Origin: Hevea brasiliensis
Taxonomy: Eukaryota > Streptophyta > Magnoliopsida > Malpighiales > Euphorbiaceae
Direction of reading: 5' to 3'
DNA length: 64,000 nucleotides
Assembly: GCF_030052815.1 (NCBI RefSeq)
Contig: NC_079503.1
Location: 52,370,735-52,434,734, forward strand
The notes under the pieces: generated by a model
The model's database searches: none
What the model was told of the DNA's origin: nothing
The model's input: the letters and a program-made list of their open reading frames with translations, nothing else
Made by a program: the position numbers and the translations under genes
Shown here: piece by piece, positions 36,740 through 49,601 of the stretch
How positions within the stretch are numbered: position 1 is the first letter of the stretch
Layout: every line of letters starts with the position of its first letter

Positions 36740-37602
36740 AGCATCAATCCATTTTGAACAGTCTATATCGATATAGCTTCTTCTTATGTTATTGTATCAT
36801 CTCGATGATCTACTTCTTCATGAGTAGAAAACTCTTGTTCTTTTTCATGTAGAAAACCATATCTCACAGTGGGTGAGATACCTGGTTGTTCTACGAGGAG
36901 CAGTGTAGATGTTTCATCAATGGGTATAGGTTGACTAGATGGATCTATATCCATCGATGCATTGGTTGGTCGAATTCTCCAATTCTAACTCTATTTGCCT
37001 TCCTTTGCCTCCTTCTTGAACAAAGCATTTGTTCAAGAAATGTGTCATCACTACTTATTACAACCTTTTGTGAAGTAGGCAAATAAAAATAATATCCAAA
37101 ACTATCTTTTGGATATCCAACAAATCGACCTCTTTCTGATCTGGTCTCCAATTTATCAGTGTTCAGCTTTTTGATATAAGCTGGACAACCCCAAATCTTA
37201 ACATGCTTAAGACTTGGTTTTCTTCCATGCCATATCTCATAAGGTGTGGAAGAAACGATTTTGATGGAATCCTATTCGGAATATACAAAGTGATTCTAAT
37301 GCAAATCCCCAAAGGAGATTGGCATATCGGTATAGCTCATCATACTGCCGTACCATATCCAATAGGTACGATTTCTCCTTTCAAATACACCATTCATTTG
37401 TGGCGTTCTGGAGAGTCGGTGAGAAACAATGACAAGATCTCTCAAGTATTCATCAAATTCAGTACTCAAATATTCACCTCCACGATCTGATCGAAGAGCT
37501 TTAATATTTTTTTCCTGTTTGATTTTCTACTTCAGATTTAAATTTTTTGAACTTTTCAAAGGATTCATGTTTGTATTTCATCAAATACAAATACCCAAAC
37601 CT
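36740..37602 (-). pseudogene. pol: Copia integrase, decayed
   Basis: This follows the FITFTDDK motif of the integrase core start. Recognisable pieces in different frames include GYLYLMKYKHESFEKFKKFK and, later, KHVKIWGCPAYIKKLNTDKLE, then the frame METRSERGRFVGYPKDSFGY at 36945-37151. Numerous stops and frameshifts interrupt it. The region carrying the second catalytic Asp and Glu is scrambled. Confidence 0.8.
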
Positions 37603-38781
37603 TTATTTATCATCAGTAAAGGTAATAAAATAATGAAAGCCCCCTCTAGCCATTTCTTTAAACGGACCACATACATCACTATGTATTAGTTCCAAAATAT
37701 TTTCAGCTCTTAGCCCTTGTCCAACAAAGGGTGATCTAGTCATTTTGCCTTGAAGGCAAGATTCACAAGTTGGAGTAGGCTCAGAGCCCAATGAGGATAG
37801 AATCCCCATTTTCTCCAATTTTGCAATCCTATCTTCTGCAACATGACATAACCTTAAGTGCCAAATATATTTTGAACTTGAGTTGGTTTTCACCATGGCA
37901 TTGTATTCTTTTAGATTGCTATACTCTGGCCAGTGGAAACACTTTCTTACTGGTAATGGAAACACTTTCTTATTGGCAATGGAAACACTTTCCTGTTGGC
38001 AGTGGAAACACTTTCTTTTGCCTTCATCAGCTTTAGTCTTCCTTTTCTGTTTAGCTATTTTCTTAGAAGGACCAGGAATCTGAGGTTTCTTTTTCTTATT
38101 GCCCTTCTTCTTGTTGGACTTTCCAGCAGAAGAAGATGCAACCAAAGCTACCTCTTTTCCTTTATTGCCTGGCATATTCTTTTGGGCAATAACCAGCATG
38201 TTGAGTAATTCAGCTAAGGTGCATTCCTGTTTAGTCATATGGAAATTTGTCACAAAATTTCCAAAAGACTCAGGAAGGGACTGAAGGATCAAATCCGTTT
38301 GTAGTTGGAAATCCATGTTGAAGTCAAGATATTCCAACTGCTCAATCAGCCGAATCATCTTGTGGACATGATCCCCAACACTCTGTCCCTCAGACATCCT
38401 CATACGGAATAGCTGTCTAGATATCTCATACCTAGCATTCCTGCTGTGCTCACCATACAACTCTTGTAGGTGAAGGAGGATCTCACTCGCACTCTGCATG
38501 TTCTCATGTTGCTTCTGTAACTCATTACTCATAGAAGCAAGCATGTAACACTTAGCTCTCATATCATGCTCCTTCCACTTGTCTAAAGTTTCATGTTCCT
38601 CTTGTGTGGCCTCTGGAGGTAAGGGACCAGGAACATTTGAATCTAGAACATATCCTATATGTTCAAGGTTCAGGACAAGTTTCAAATTTCTTAGCCAATC
38701 AGACAGATTAGGTCCTGTCAACCTGTTGTGATCAAGTATGCTTGCAAGGATATTGGATGGTGGTGGTTGTTTTGTGCTCAT
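37603..38781 (-). pseudogene. gag: Copia gag fused to pre-integrase region, protease missing
   Basis: A single open frame of 392 codons. Residues 1 to about 230 are copia Gag (NILASILDHNRLTGPNLSDW, LEHIGYVLDSNVPG, then MRMSEGQSVGDHVHKMIRLI), followed by a Lys-rich linker. The zinc knuckle begins CFHCQQE near residue 260 but is overwritten by four 23-bp repeat units and lacks its His and last Cys. The frame then passes straight to the pre-integrase domain (IWHLRLCHVAEDRIAKLE, CESCLQGKMTRSPF) and the integrase start. The aspartic protease, which should lie between, is absent. The copy could not process its own polyprotein. The start ATG at 38781 fits the family (MSTKQPPPS). Confidence 0.9.
37928..38022 (-). 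repeat. 23-bp tandem repeat, four units, in the copia zinc knuckle
   Basis: The core GGAAACACTTTC recurs at 23-bp spacing four times, with a few substitutions between units. On the minus strand one unit encodes KCFHCQQ, so the repeat grew out of the zinc-knuckle codons. Three added units are 69 bp, which keeps the downstream frame. Confidence 0.9.
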
Positions 38782-40548
38782 TTTTATCGAGAAAATTAAG
38801 CTGCAGAAAATAACAGATTAATTAGTAAATGTATCATGTAATTAACAAAAATTATTATGGTCTTTTAATCTCATTGGTCCTCCCACTTACTTTGCGAATC
38901 CTACACTTCCAAAGTAGAAATCGGAAATCCTATTTGTATGGATTTCTAGTGGGTGATTGAATTCTTATAATTCTATTGATCATCCTCAGGTACATCCATT
39001 ATTGGAATTACAATAAACTATAAGTGAGCAACTCCTTGCCCATCACATCTCATGTGAGGTTCAATCCTTTTACTAGCCCCTAATGCTCAAAATCTCGTGT
39101 ACATCCAATATTGACTTATCTTGCATTAGTTAAGTTGATCCCATTGAGCGATAATTATGCAAATAATTTTAATGTCCTCAGTACATCCAATATTGGCCAC
39201 CAAACCATTTACATATTTACAACATCTCATGCTTAACAATTATTCTTAAGAAAATCTCTTAAATTAATTGCATCTCATGCAACTATTTAAAATTTCTTAA
39301 AATAATTGCCCCAATGGAGGGCTTATGTTATAATTACTTTAATTATAGCATTTCCAACTTAATCATTTGTTTGGAAGATTTTATAGCCATCCTAATTACT
39401 ATTAAGGTCTCACTTTGCACATTATCCATTTAGCATGCATATATCATATAATTGCATACATTCCCATATATCTCATGCATTCATGGATAAGCAGTAAATA
39501 TGGTATGATCATGGACTTTCTAAGGGATTCAATTCTGAGCCACCAAGAATTGAATCGGGCATTCCTAGGTGCATTTCATTCATTCATTTTACAAGAGTTG
39601 CTGAAGGAGTACATAATCAACACTTGATATTGAATTCCTCCCACGGTCCCACCAATGCTCTTGACCTCCTTGAACTTCTTGCAATCCAATATTACATAGT
39701 AATCCTTGGCATACCAAGCGAATTTACAAGAACTTAAATAAATGAAATTACAACCCAAAAATATTACAAACTTAATAATACATGCCCAAAATAAATTAAA
39801 ATAAATTAATTAATTTACAATCCCAAAGAAACATAAAAGAAATAAATCCAATCACATTGGTCTTTTATAGTCCATGATCATCCATCATGCATATCACTAT
39901 TTAACAATTAAATAAAACATACATACTTAAATTAAATTGAATATCTCATATTCAACTTAAAATTCCAGATTTGAATATGATTCAAATAAATTTAAAAATT
40001 CAGATTTGAATCTCATTCAAACAAATTTAAAAATTCAGATTTGAATCACATTCAAACAACTTCAAAAATTCAGATTTAAATCACATTCAAACATTTTTTA
40101 AAAAATCAGATTTGAATCACATTCAAATATTTTTTAAAAAATCAGATCTGAATTTTATTGAATCAATTTTAAAAAATCAAATTTAAATATGATTCAAACA
40201 ACTTTAAAAATTCAGATTTGAATCTCATTCAAATAACTTTTAAAATTCAGATTTGAATCACATTCAAACATTTTTTAAAATTCTGATTTGAATCATAATT
40301 TAATTGTGTGATTAAAACAACTAATTAAACACTTTAATTAGTCAAAGAATAGGCCTTAGATCATACAACAATTGCAGAATTAAAAGCCAAACCTTGAATC
40401 ACCCATGGAACCATTGTTGCCTCCACCAATGGTGGCTTCTCCATGTGTGACGCCACATCTCATGATCCAACCAGCAATGAATCTCTTGATCTCATGATCA
40501 AACACACAATTAAATTATATAATCAACAATCTAAATGGCAAATATAGT
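38782..40548 (-). other. Copia 5' untranslated region
   Basis: Between the gag ATG and the primer site lies about 1.77 kb without a plausible gene. It includes two decayed direct repeats of 'gtacatccaatattg' type near 39110-39200 and the minisatellite at 39961-40295. The 60-70-codon frames here have no domain. Confidence 0.75.
39961..40295 (-). repeat. Minisatellite, about ten units of about 35 bp
   Basis: The unit 'aaattcagatttgaatcacattcaaa' plus a variable T/A spacer recurs about ten times with small length changes. It lies in the copia leader, close to the primer site. Confidence 0.88.
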
Positions 40549-40561
40549 GGCTCTGATACCA
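40549..40561 (-). other. Primer-binding site, tRNA-iMet type (copia)
   Basis: The minus strand reads TGGTATCAGAGCC, two bases after the end of the 5' LTR. Confidence 0.95.
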
Positions 40562-40563
40562 AT

Positions 40564-42659
40564 TGAAGGCAGGCGTGAAAAACACAAGATTATATCATTG
40601 AATTCAAAAATTTTCACCTAGGGTCACATGTACCATGCAAGATTTATTTTTATCTATTTGATTTCAATGATAAACAACATATTAAAACTCTTTTAATATG
40701 TTTTTGGATCTGTATTTGCCATTTAAGATTTTAAAATTAATCAGATTAATTTTAGAACCCTAGATTAAATCAAGAACGATTACACTAACCTCTTGATGTC
40801 TTTGCAGCGTATGCGCCTTTGAGATTCGTCTTGAGGACACGGATGTTGTCCCTCTAGCTTGTCCACACCAAGAACACCTATGGCAGCCCTTGAACAGCTT
40901 CTAAAGCCTTTTCTATTAATTAGAAATTCAAGTTCTGCCTTTTAAGAGATTAGAGATGCAAACAGGACACTAGAAACAATTTCTAGTGTTCTTAATTCAA
41001 GAGATTGATGGCTAATCTCTTTGAATTGATGAGAGATGAAGAGAAATAGCTTGAGAGGCTCAAAGTGGCGTGACATATGAGAGGAGAGGCTGCTGGTTAT
41101 GTTTTCTTTTCATAACCACACTTAAATAGCTAGGTTAACACATTAAACCCTAGCCACATGTCACCTTTTGATTAGCTCTAGGTTTAAGTGACCCAATCAC
41201 ATTGTGTCAAGTGTCAAACCTATATTTAATCTTGATTTTAATCATCTTACATGATTAAAAAAAAACATTTGGCAAGCTTATGTGTTATGCCATGTGTCAC
41301 CATCTCATGGTGCCACGTGTCACACTGTGAAATGACCAAAATGCCCCTGTGTCTTAATTTTGAGTTCTTAACCCAAAATAATTATTTTCTTCTTCTAATT
41401 AATTTATATCAAATATAAATTAATTAATTAATCTCTATTAATTAATTTCTCATCAATTAAATTCATATTTAAACACTTTAAATATAAATTTAATTTATAC
41501 TACACATCCAATAATCTAGACTTGGTTTCAAGTCATGCTAGGGACTTTGCAATTTAATTACAAACCAAATCTATTTAATTAATCAATTAAACTCTTTAAT
41601 TAATTAATTAAATCATATTTAAATAGGTGATAACTTGTGTATGTGTGTGACTTACTAGGCTCATCACTAATTGGCAATGAGACATGATATCAACTCTTAA
41701 TATCATCAGAACTCTTTCTTACCATAAATGATTTCTCTAAATCATTTTATGAACCTCATAGACCATGGTTAACACCTAGCATAGCATGCCATGGCCACCC
41801 AATTAGTAATAAGATTTACCTTAAATGAACCTATAATCATATGTTACCATGCACTAGAATCTCTCTGTTACAAAATCCCAACTCAAGCCGAGTCATGGTT
41901 TATGTCAAACTCCATTTGCTATGAATATTATGTTCTCTTTTAATTCCAGTTCTTGATTAAAAGATTTTCTCATCGAAACTCTTTTACGAATAAATCTATC
42001 TGTCTGGCCAGAACTTGAAACATCAAGAACAATTAAATGAACATAGGATTTTAACTCTATTTACTTAGAGGAACAGATTCCTTCTTGATCAACACCTACC
42101 TCCATATATAACTAGCGGAGCCAACACATGCCCATATACCCATACATAGTACAAGTATGAAAGCGAGATCAAACTCAAACTACCTATATACAAGATAATC
42201 GTGCTATCTCAGGTCTAAAGATTATATGCACTGATATGATTTATGACAAAACATTGACAAGAGTAAACTCCATGTGCTTGTCATAAGTGTCCTTAGTTGA
42301 CCTACTTATCATTTATAAGTGCCTATCATGTTTGTTATATGGCATGAGACTCACCATTCCATCTTATTTATATCTCATATAAATAACTTGGGAACAAACA
42401 TGAATACAATCTTTCTGGATAAGTCATGTCCTTATTATGAAGTATCCTTGATTGTGAACCTATTTATGATACTTTGTGCTAGAAATATTGTCACTCATAT
42501 TCTTAACAACTTAAGAATAATATTTCTAACAAAATATCAATGGACCTTTTCTATTACACATAAATATATTATGTAAACGGAAAAGTGGAAATGCCTTTTA
42601 TTAATAAAATATATACAAGATACATACTAAATGATATGCTCTAGGGCATACTACTAACA
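40564..42659 (-). repeat. Copia 5' LTR
   Basis: 2096 bp, ends matching TG...CA, next to the primer site. It agrees with the 3' LTR (33120-35214) apart from about 25 small differences, such as 'aaggcaggcg' against 'aaggaacggaagcg' at one end. Confidence 0.95.
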
Positions 42660-42868
42660 TGCACCACAGGAGTCTGGGGTGGAGCTTGAGCAAGCATACC
42701 CCCAGCCATCTGTTGAAACACTGCAGCCATCTGCTGGGCGAATTGTGTAGGAAACTGCGGCATTTGTGGGGCTGGTGCCACTGACCCACTAACATTTTGG
42801 AGAGCTGGGGATTCCCTTTGGGCCTCAACCTCTACCGACTACTCAACAGAGTGATCCCCTTCTTCCAT
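42660..42868 (-). pseudogene. gag: Element C gag N-terminus
   Basis: The ATG at 42866-42868 (MEEGDHSVE, then a stop) matches the gag starts of elements 0 and 3. It continues with a Gln-rich head (FAQQMAAVFQQMAG) to 42660, where the copia element interrupts. The reading resumes at 33119. The copia target duplication TGCAC is at both edges. Confidence 0.85.
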
Positions 42869-43037
42869 TTCAGGTTGGAGTTAGGATGTCTCCTGAACAA
42901 ATAACACAAGGAGATTTTCCTCCGTTAGTTCATATTTATGATGTAATGCACTGTATGTAACAAATAAGGACATTGAGCAGTTGTACTTATCAAAGAAAAG
43001 ACACAAATTCACAAGTCAAAACATACTTCAAAAATTC

Positions 43038-43049
43038 GCTCTGATACCA
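43038..43049 (-). other. Primer-binding site, tRNA-iMet type (element C)
   Basis: The minus strand reads TGGTATCAGAGC, 8 bases from the LTR end, with the same 'tgttttag' spacer as element 0. Confidence 0.95.
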
Positions 43050-43057
43050 CTAAAACA

Positions 43058-46000
43058 TGTCACACCTTACCCCTCTGTAAGGCATAACATGATCCTGTAG
43101 TATACCTAATGAATTACCGACTCCGTCTACCGATAACCCATTAAATACACTGCAAAGGATTTTAAAACAATTTTCTTTCTTTTTGAAAATGGTGAGCTTT
43201 TATAGCAAGTATTAAAAACATTTACTTGAAGATTAAAGACTAGTTAAAATTTTTGTCCATTTTTATTTTTATGCAAATTTTGGAAAAATTTCGGCAGAGT
43301 GCCGTCTATATTTGGGAAAATAGTTTTTCAAATACCTATAAAAACACTTTCAATAATTTATTTCATCAAATCCACCACCACACAACACAAATCAACATCA
43401 TTTCCCCCAACTCCATAATTCAAAACAATTCTCAATTTAATTGTCATAAAAATTAATACTAAATAACTTCATTCATATTTCATTAAAGAAAAATCAATTT
43501 ACATTAGAAAATCCAAAATAATATTATTACAAAATCTATACAACTGCTCAAGACCAGTTTATACATGTATATACGGTTACATACACAAATATAAACATTA
43601 CAATCAGGGCACAAAATCTCAGGGATGTAGCTACAAGATCCTCAACAGCTCACTTTACTGCTCCTCTAGTCTCTCTATCTGCAACAAAACTAACAGCTAT
43701 CGCTGAGTACTATGACTCAGTGGTACACAGCATACTAAAATAACAGTTTATGCATAATTCAAATCACACTTATTCAAATGTGGCACTGAACATGAAAAAC
43801 AGATACAAAACATGATTTATAAATTTTTAATCCAAACAATCTCATTTAGGAAGTTTCAAAATGAATTTCATAAAAACACACAGTTATATCATGCCATTCA
43901 GAATAATATTAATCTCAATAGCCAAAGGCTTATGAGAAATCATAAGGCTAGCTAGCTCAAACTATGGGTACCCATTCAATTTCTTCCTCCGTTGGCACAC
44001 ACCTTAACACTTCAGCCAGAGAGGGAATCAAAATTTAAAACTAATTCCTCCCACTAGTCATGCTAGTGAGGCATTCAAATATATGGTCATGACACTATGA
44101 TTTCAAAACTGTCTTAGCAATGTACTAAACATTTATTGTCAAATCAAACACATACAGTTAAACTTTTAACAATTTGAGTCAAAAGCATAATACACATTTC
44201 AATCACCATTTTTAAAGAATATTTATGTTGTGCACAAACCTTTTGCGAGTCGCCTCTTGGCCTTGACTCGATACCTCGGGTTCTTTCCCGGTATTTTTTA
44301 ACTGAAACACACAGTTTTACAGTGTTTCAATATCATAATTTATCATAAGTCTAAAAATAAATTCAAATCTATTTATAACTAGCTTTAATACGCTTAACCT
44401 GACATTCTTTAAAATTTGTATTTCGGAGTTACTATTCACGATACCATTCAAGTCAAATTGTTGACTTTCTCATGCTTAATAGGTATGGAAATTTTAATTT
44501 CACCCACATACCACATTTTGGTTACCTAATTTTTTGGTTTTGCTTGTTTCCTTAAATCTTAAGTCTTTTAGGTGAAATTTCAAAATTTCAGATTTGGTAT
44601 CCTGTTTTGCACTATTCTATTGGTCAAATTGCTGTAGTAATTTGGCTAAGTTTTCTTCATAGAAGTTGTTCCTCATTGTCTTAACTTTATTTTCTTTTTG
44701 AATCACTCCATTTGGAGTTTTTTAGCCCAAGTTATAGCTATTTGAACATGGCTAGCCAGATTTGGTATTACCCAGAATTCTGGGCATTTTCTGGACATTG
44801 GCAATTTTTTTTTTTTTGGTGTGTTGACTTCAGGTGGTTTTTCAGATAGGTTATGGTCAAAATTTGGGTTTGTTTTCTTCATGAAAGTTGTAGGGCTATG
44901 TCTCAGCTTTCTATTGGTATAAAATTTAGGTCATTTGGACCTTCCTAGACCAAGTTATGGTCATTTATGTAACTACTATTCATTTGGTCATTTTTGTAAA
45001 GTCAGTGTGCTCAAATCCAGATTTGGCTTAATTGTTCACTAAGTTATGGTCACTTTCTGGGCATGATTCCTAAATGAAAAATGGTCCATTTTGTGTCTAG
45101 TTTCATTCCCAATTGTCCTCACACTAATTGGGTTGGTAAATTTTCAGTTTTGATCCTTAAAAGGGACCTAGGTCAAGCTGCCTGCATACTGACCCTAACT
45201 TATCCGAATTGAAACTTGGCTCCAACAAGTCATACACACCACAAATAGTCACAATTGACCATTTCTCAACTCAAATAAGTTCAACTATATCAATTGACCA
45301 ATTCTCAACTTTTTCTCCAATTTTTCACGTGCTCAAAATCCTAATTACATATTTGTATAATTCAATGAAATCTAAGTGTACTTCTAATGTCTATATACTT
45401 CATTCAACCTTACAACCAATCAAACATATTGAAATAATTTATTTCAACCCTAACCTAAGGCTGGCCAAAAATTCCAATTAATCCCCCAACAATTGTTTGT
45501 TTTGATTTTTAAGTTGATTTCTAGTTTAATTGAGTTACAAACACAACAAATAAACTAAGATTTTCAAATTCAATTATTTACCTCCACTTTAATTTCAATT
45601 TTTCAATTTCACTCCTTGTTTCTTCTTTCTTTCTTCTTCAAATGCTTTCTCAAGTTGGTCTAACAAGTTTTAATGGGGAAATTTGGGGACAAAGTGAGGT
45701 TTAATGGGGGTTTACAAGTATGAACTCAAGCTTCCATGGAGGTTTGCAATGGAGGAAAGAGAGAGAGTGAGGGTGGCCGGCTAGTTTAGTGAGGAAGATG
45801 AGAGTGATTTTTTTTTTTTTGTTAATATCATTTTTGTCTTTAATTAGCTATCTGACTTAGTCCAAATTTGTAGGAAAAATTAAATTAATTTTGACATCAT
45901 AATTGATGTCATCACATAATGTAATAATTTCATTTTCCTTACTTTTTTTTTCTTTTGCATTTATTTTTCCACTAGTTATTTAATTTAATTCATGATCCCA

Positions 46001-46479
46001 AAATTTTCTTTTCTCTAATTTTATTAAACAGTTAGGTCAGGAGTCAGCTCTAGATGTGAATTGACTAAATTACCCTTCGCCGATTTGATCCGATTTGCAA
46101 GTAATTCAATATTTCTTCCGAATCTCTAACCTAATTATTTAACCTACTTAACAATTCTTTTCTGTGATTTTCTCTTTTCTACTATGTTTTTAATGGTCCT
46201 AAGGACCGCCGCGTCACATTTTACGATTCGAAATTTGAGTTTAGGCTTACCTCGCAGTCACTTCTCGGGAAGGTCACCTATCGTTGTGACTCCCGGCTCA
46301 TTTTACTTCTTGTGTTCTATTTTTCTTATTTATACTTAACTATCTAGCAATTACTAATTATTTACGTTCAGGGCTTATCTAGATGTATTAGATATGGTTC
46401 TAATCTCCTTAATTGTCCGGACTGACACCGGTCACCAGAACAGTAAAATATACCAAGTTATGCATATAGGCGTGTTACG
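43058..46479 (-). mobile_element. Element C: 5' LTR (Tekay-like)
   Basis: Runs from TGTCACACC to GGCGTGTTACG (last A mutated to G), 3422 bp. The primer site lies on its left, so on the minus strand this is a 5' LTR. It has the stem-loop at 44302-44330 and the AG/GTTTGTGC motif near 44231-44240. No gene; the frames at 43253-43456 and 45209-45481 lack domains. Confidence 0.9.
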
Positions 46480-47102
46480 GAGCAAATATATTATAAATTA
46501 AGGATATCATGGGAATTATTTTATAAATGAAAAAAAAAATAAAAATTTTAATTTTATAAATACTATTTTTAGTTGATATCAATTACATATATACATTTTT
46601 CAAGCTAATCAATTATTCAAAAGGCTTTAGTTTAGCTTTTAGAAATTTGGTATAGGTGAGTCAAGAAAGTAGTACTATTTATATATTTATTGTTGAGATA
46701 GTGGGCATAGAATAGGTTATGAGGCATGATAAATTATGATCTTTAAGTATTAATTGCCTCCATTAGATTGCTATAAGGTTATAGCAATATACCTACATGA
46801 TATAACAAAGTCTAAAATCTGCAGACAATAACTCTTGAAAATTTCCCTTAAAAACTTTTTATACAAATAGAATTTAGAGAAACTAGAAAAGAAGAAGAAG
46901 AAATAGAAATAGTATATGTGATTTAAACAATGCATCCATATTTATAGAAAATGAAAAGTCAGTACATATTTTCTAGATAGACACATCTGTTTATTTTCAA
47001 TAAACATGACTATTTGTTTTAAATCGACACATCTTCTAACATATGTGACTATATTCATTTATTAACAGACACATCTGTTATGATACCTCTCTTAATAGTC
47101 AT
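46480..47102. other. Unassigned AT-rich segment
   Basis: I could not place this stretch in any repeat family of the window. It has no open frame of note. The motif 'gacacatct' occurs three times (about 46980, 47024, 47067) near its right edge, which could be remains of another LTR or of an older host sequence. Confidence 0.4.
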
Positions 47103-49601
47103 TGTGACGCCCCTTACCCGTCTCCAGTGTAGCCGAGTAAAGCGTGTGACATTCAGTGCTGGAGTACCCTATCTTATCTTGTTCTGTCCATGGTTACTTT
47201 TAAACTTTATAGAAAACATATGGTAAAAAAAAAAAATTTAATCACAATTCATTTCAATGGATACCCAGGCAGAGCCTCCTCTGTTTTATTAGCATCTGGT
47301 GGGTTCCAATGTTTACCTGTTAAAAATAATTTCATATCTCATATTTCCATATGTTATATCATATTATTTCGGCTCATACAATTTCAAGAAAATATATTTT
47401 TCATTCATTCATTCATATGGAAGTTTATATACAAAAGTTCACAATGTTATTTACAATCCAAAATATAATTACAATTCTCAAAAAGATTTACATTATTTAC
47501 TTATGTGTAATAAATAAAATGTAAAACTAAATATACATGGACCCTACCAAAACTACTATGCTGAGGTGACTAGCAGACACTATCAAATCTGATCAAATCT
47601 TTGTCAGGGCACTACTGCTGCAGCTGCTGCTGTGGCTGTGTCTGGTCTCCAGTACCTACGCGATGGAAAACTAACACGCTAAGCAAATTGCTTAGTGGTG
47701 AATAATTTTAAAGAAAAATAACTGAGTAATTACAAATAATAATTCTAGGCTAATTTCATAAATTCTAAGTCAGCTATGAATTTTCTGTACTTTGAAAATA
47801 ATTAAATTTATCAGTATCTTTTCTATTCATTTCTCATATTTTTAGTCTTAATTAATTTATAACAGTGCCCAAGTAGCCTATAATAGACTATAAGGCTAGA
47901 TACACAGGAGTATACTAGTTAGACAACTATATGTCTACCCTATATACAACTGTCATGTCAGGCACAAGGCCAATGGGCAGGCTATCAAAGCCAGAAATAA
48001 AATTAGGCATAATGGCCAACGGGCAGGCATATAACCTGTAGAACAATCATATCAGACATATTTTGTCGATCAATGATTATTCATGTATGCAGTACTGCTA
48101 TCTGTAGTCCTTAATTGGTATACCAATCGATCTAAACTATATAATTAAGCCTAGGTTTACTTTGGGCAATTAAGCATTATTAATTACTTATTAGAAATTT
48201 CATGTCACTTGTAGTGGGAAAGTGGGTCCCACATACCTATTTTATGTAATTCAGTTTTTAGCAACATATTAGGGTTAAAACCCTATCATAAGATAAGTTG
48301 TCTTGTGAACCTTTCTTTAGGTTTAGTTTTAATATCTTAAATTTACCTATCAATTTGATCACTTTGTGGCCAATGTTTGGCCATACTTTCTTCATGGAAG
48401 TTGTTATTCTATGTCTTGTCTTTGTTTTCCCTTTTTGAATCATGCCATTTAGATTTCTAAAACTCAAGTTATGGTCAAATAACCGTAACTAGTTCATTTC
48501 CTAATTCTGGATCCTTAAATAGGCAGATTTTAAAGTTATATTTTACTAATTTACTTGAACATGTTGCAGTCACTTTTAGGCTTAGTATTCTTCATAGAGT
48601 TTATTGCCCTATGTCATATGGTCACTCAAAATTTTAGATTGAAAATTTTAAAGGTTTTTAGAATTACTTATAGCCAAATCACTGGCCTGAACTCAAGTAC
48701 CCTGTGCCAACAGGATCCTAGTTCAGGTTAGTAAATTTGACTCAACTTGTGGGATTCTTACATTTATAATTTGAGGAAAGTTTCTTAAAAAAAAGTTGGA
48801 GCTCTATTTCTTAGGTTTCCAGAACAATATGGCTCATCCCAATTGGAGTTTCCTAGCGAGAGATATAACTAAAAGACTATTCTAGAGTCAAATGGTCACT
48901 TAGGCAATTTCCAGAATTTTCATACTAACTTGATCTAGCCAATTGACCTAGTTTCCTTGATTTTTGAGTTTTGGTCAAAATACCAATATTGTATATTGTT
49001 GTATTGTGGAAATTTTGCCACTAATTTCATTGCATTTGGATTTCTGTAGAACAAGTTATGGCCTCTTTGCCAAAACTGGTCAAGTAAGCCTATATCTAGC
49101 AATTTCTGGGCAATATGGTTCTGGACAGTTTTGTGGCCTAATTTAGGCTAAAAATTGGAATTGGTTTAAGGCATTTCTGGGCTCTATGGTCTTCATGAAA
49201 TTTGTAGTCCTATATCTAAGCTCTCTATAAAAGTCAGGTCATTTGGACATTTCTAGAGTGAGTTATGACCAAATAAATGTACACTGTTAATTTGGTCAAT
49301 TTTCTGAGTTTCTTGTATGGTCAGCCGGATTGGAGCAACAATTAGGTTAAGTTTTGGACAGAATTTGGACATGATTTCTTAATAAAAAAATGAAGAATTT
49401 TAGATCTAGTCTCATCTCCAATTGGCCTCATACCAATTGGAGCCACACAATTTTGTTTATGACTCAAAATAAATACTAGATTCAATAATTCTCAACCTGT
49501 AAAGAAATTACACTCCCAAATTGCATTCCTCTAACTCCCAAACTAGAAATTAGCAATCATGGCACTTCTAAACATCATCAATTTATTTCAACACAATTGA
49601 A

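Larger units (their letters stand above)
33120..42659 (-). mobile_element. Ty1/copia retrotransposon, both LTRs and TSD present, coding region defective
   Basis: The element is 9540 bp, reads on the minus strand, and is flanked by the perfect duplication TGCAC (33115-33119 and 42660-42664) inside the gag of element C. It has 2.1-kb LTRs, a polypurine tract at 35215-35229 and a tRNA-Met primer site at 40549-40561. The order gag, integrase, RT, RNase H is that of Ty1/copia. The two LTRs differ at about 25 sites by eye, so it is the youngest complete insertion here. The lineage within copia was not resolved. Confidence 0.95.

Noticed and set aside
39961..40295. Regularly spaced repeats resembling a CRISPR array
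   Set aside because: Units are direct tandem repeats with degenerate A/T spacers, in a plant copia leader, with no cas genes nearby.
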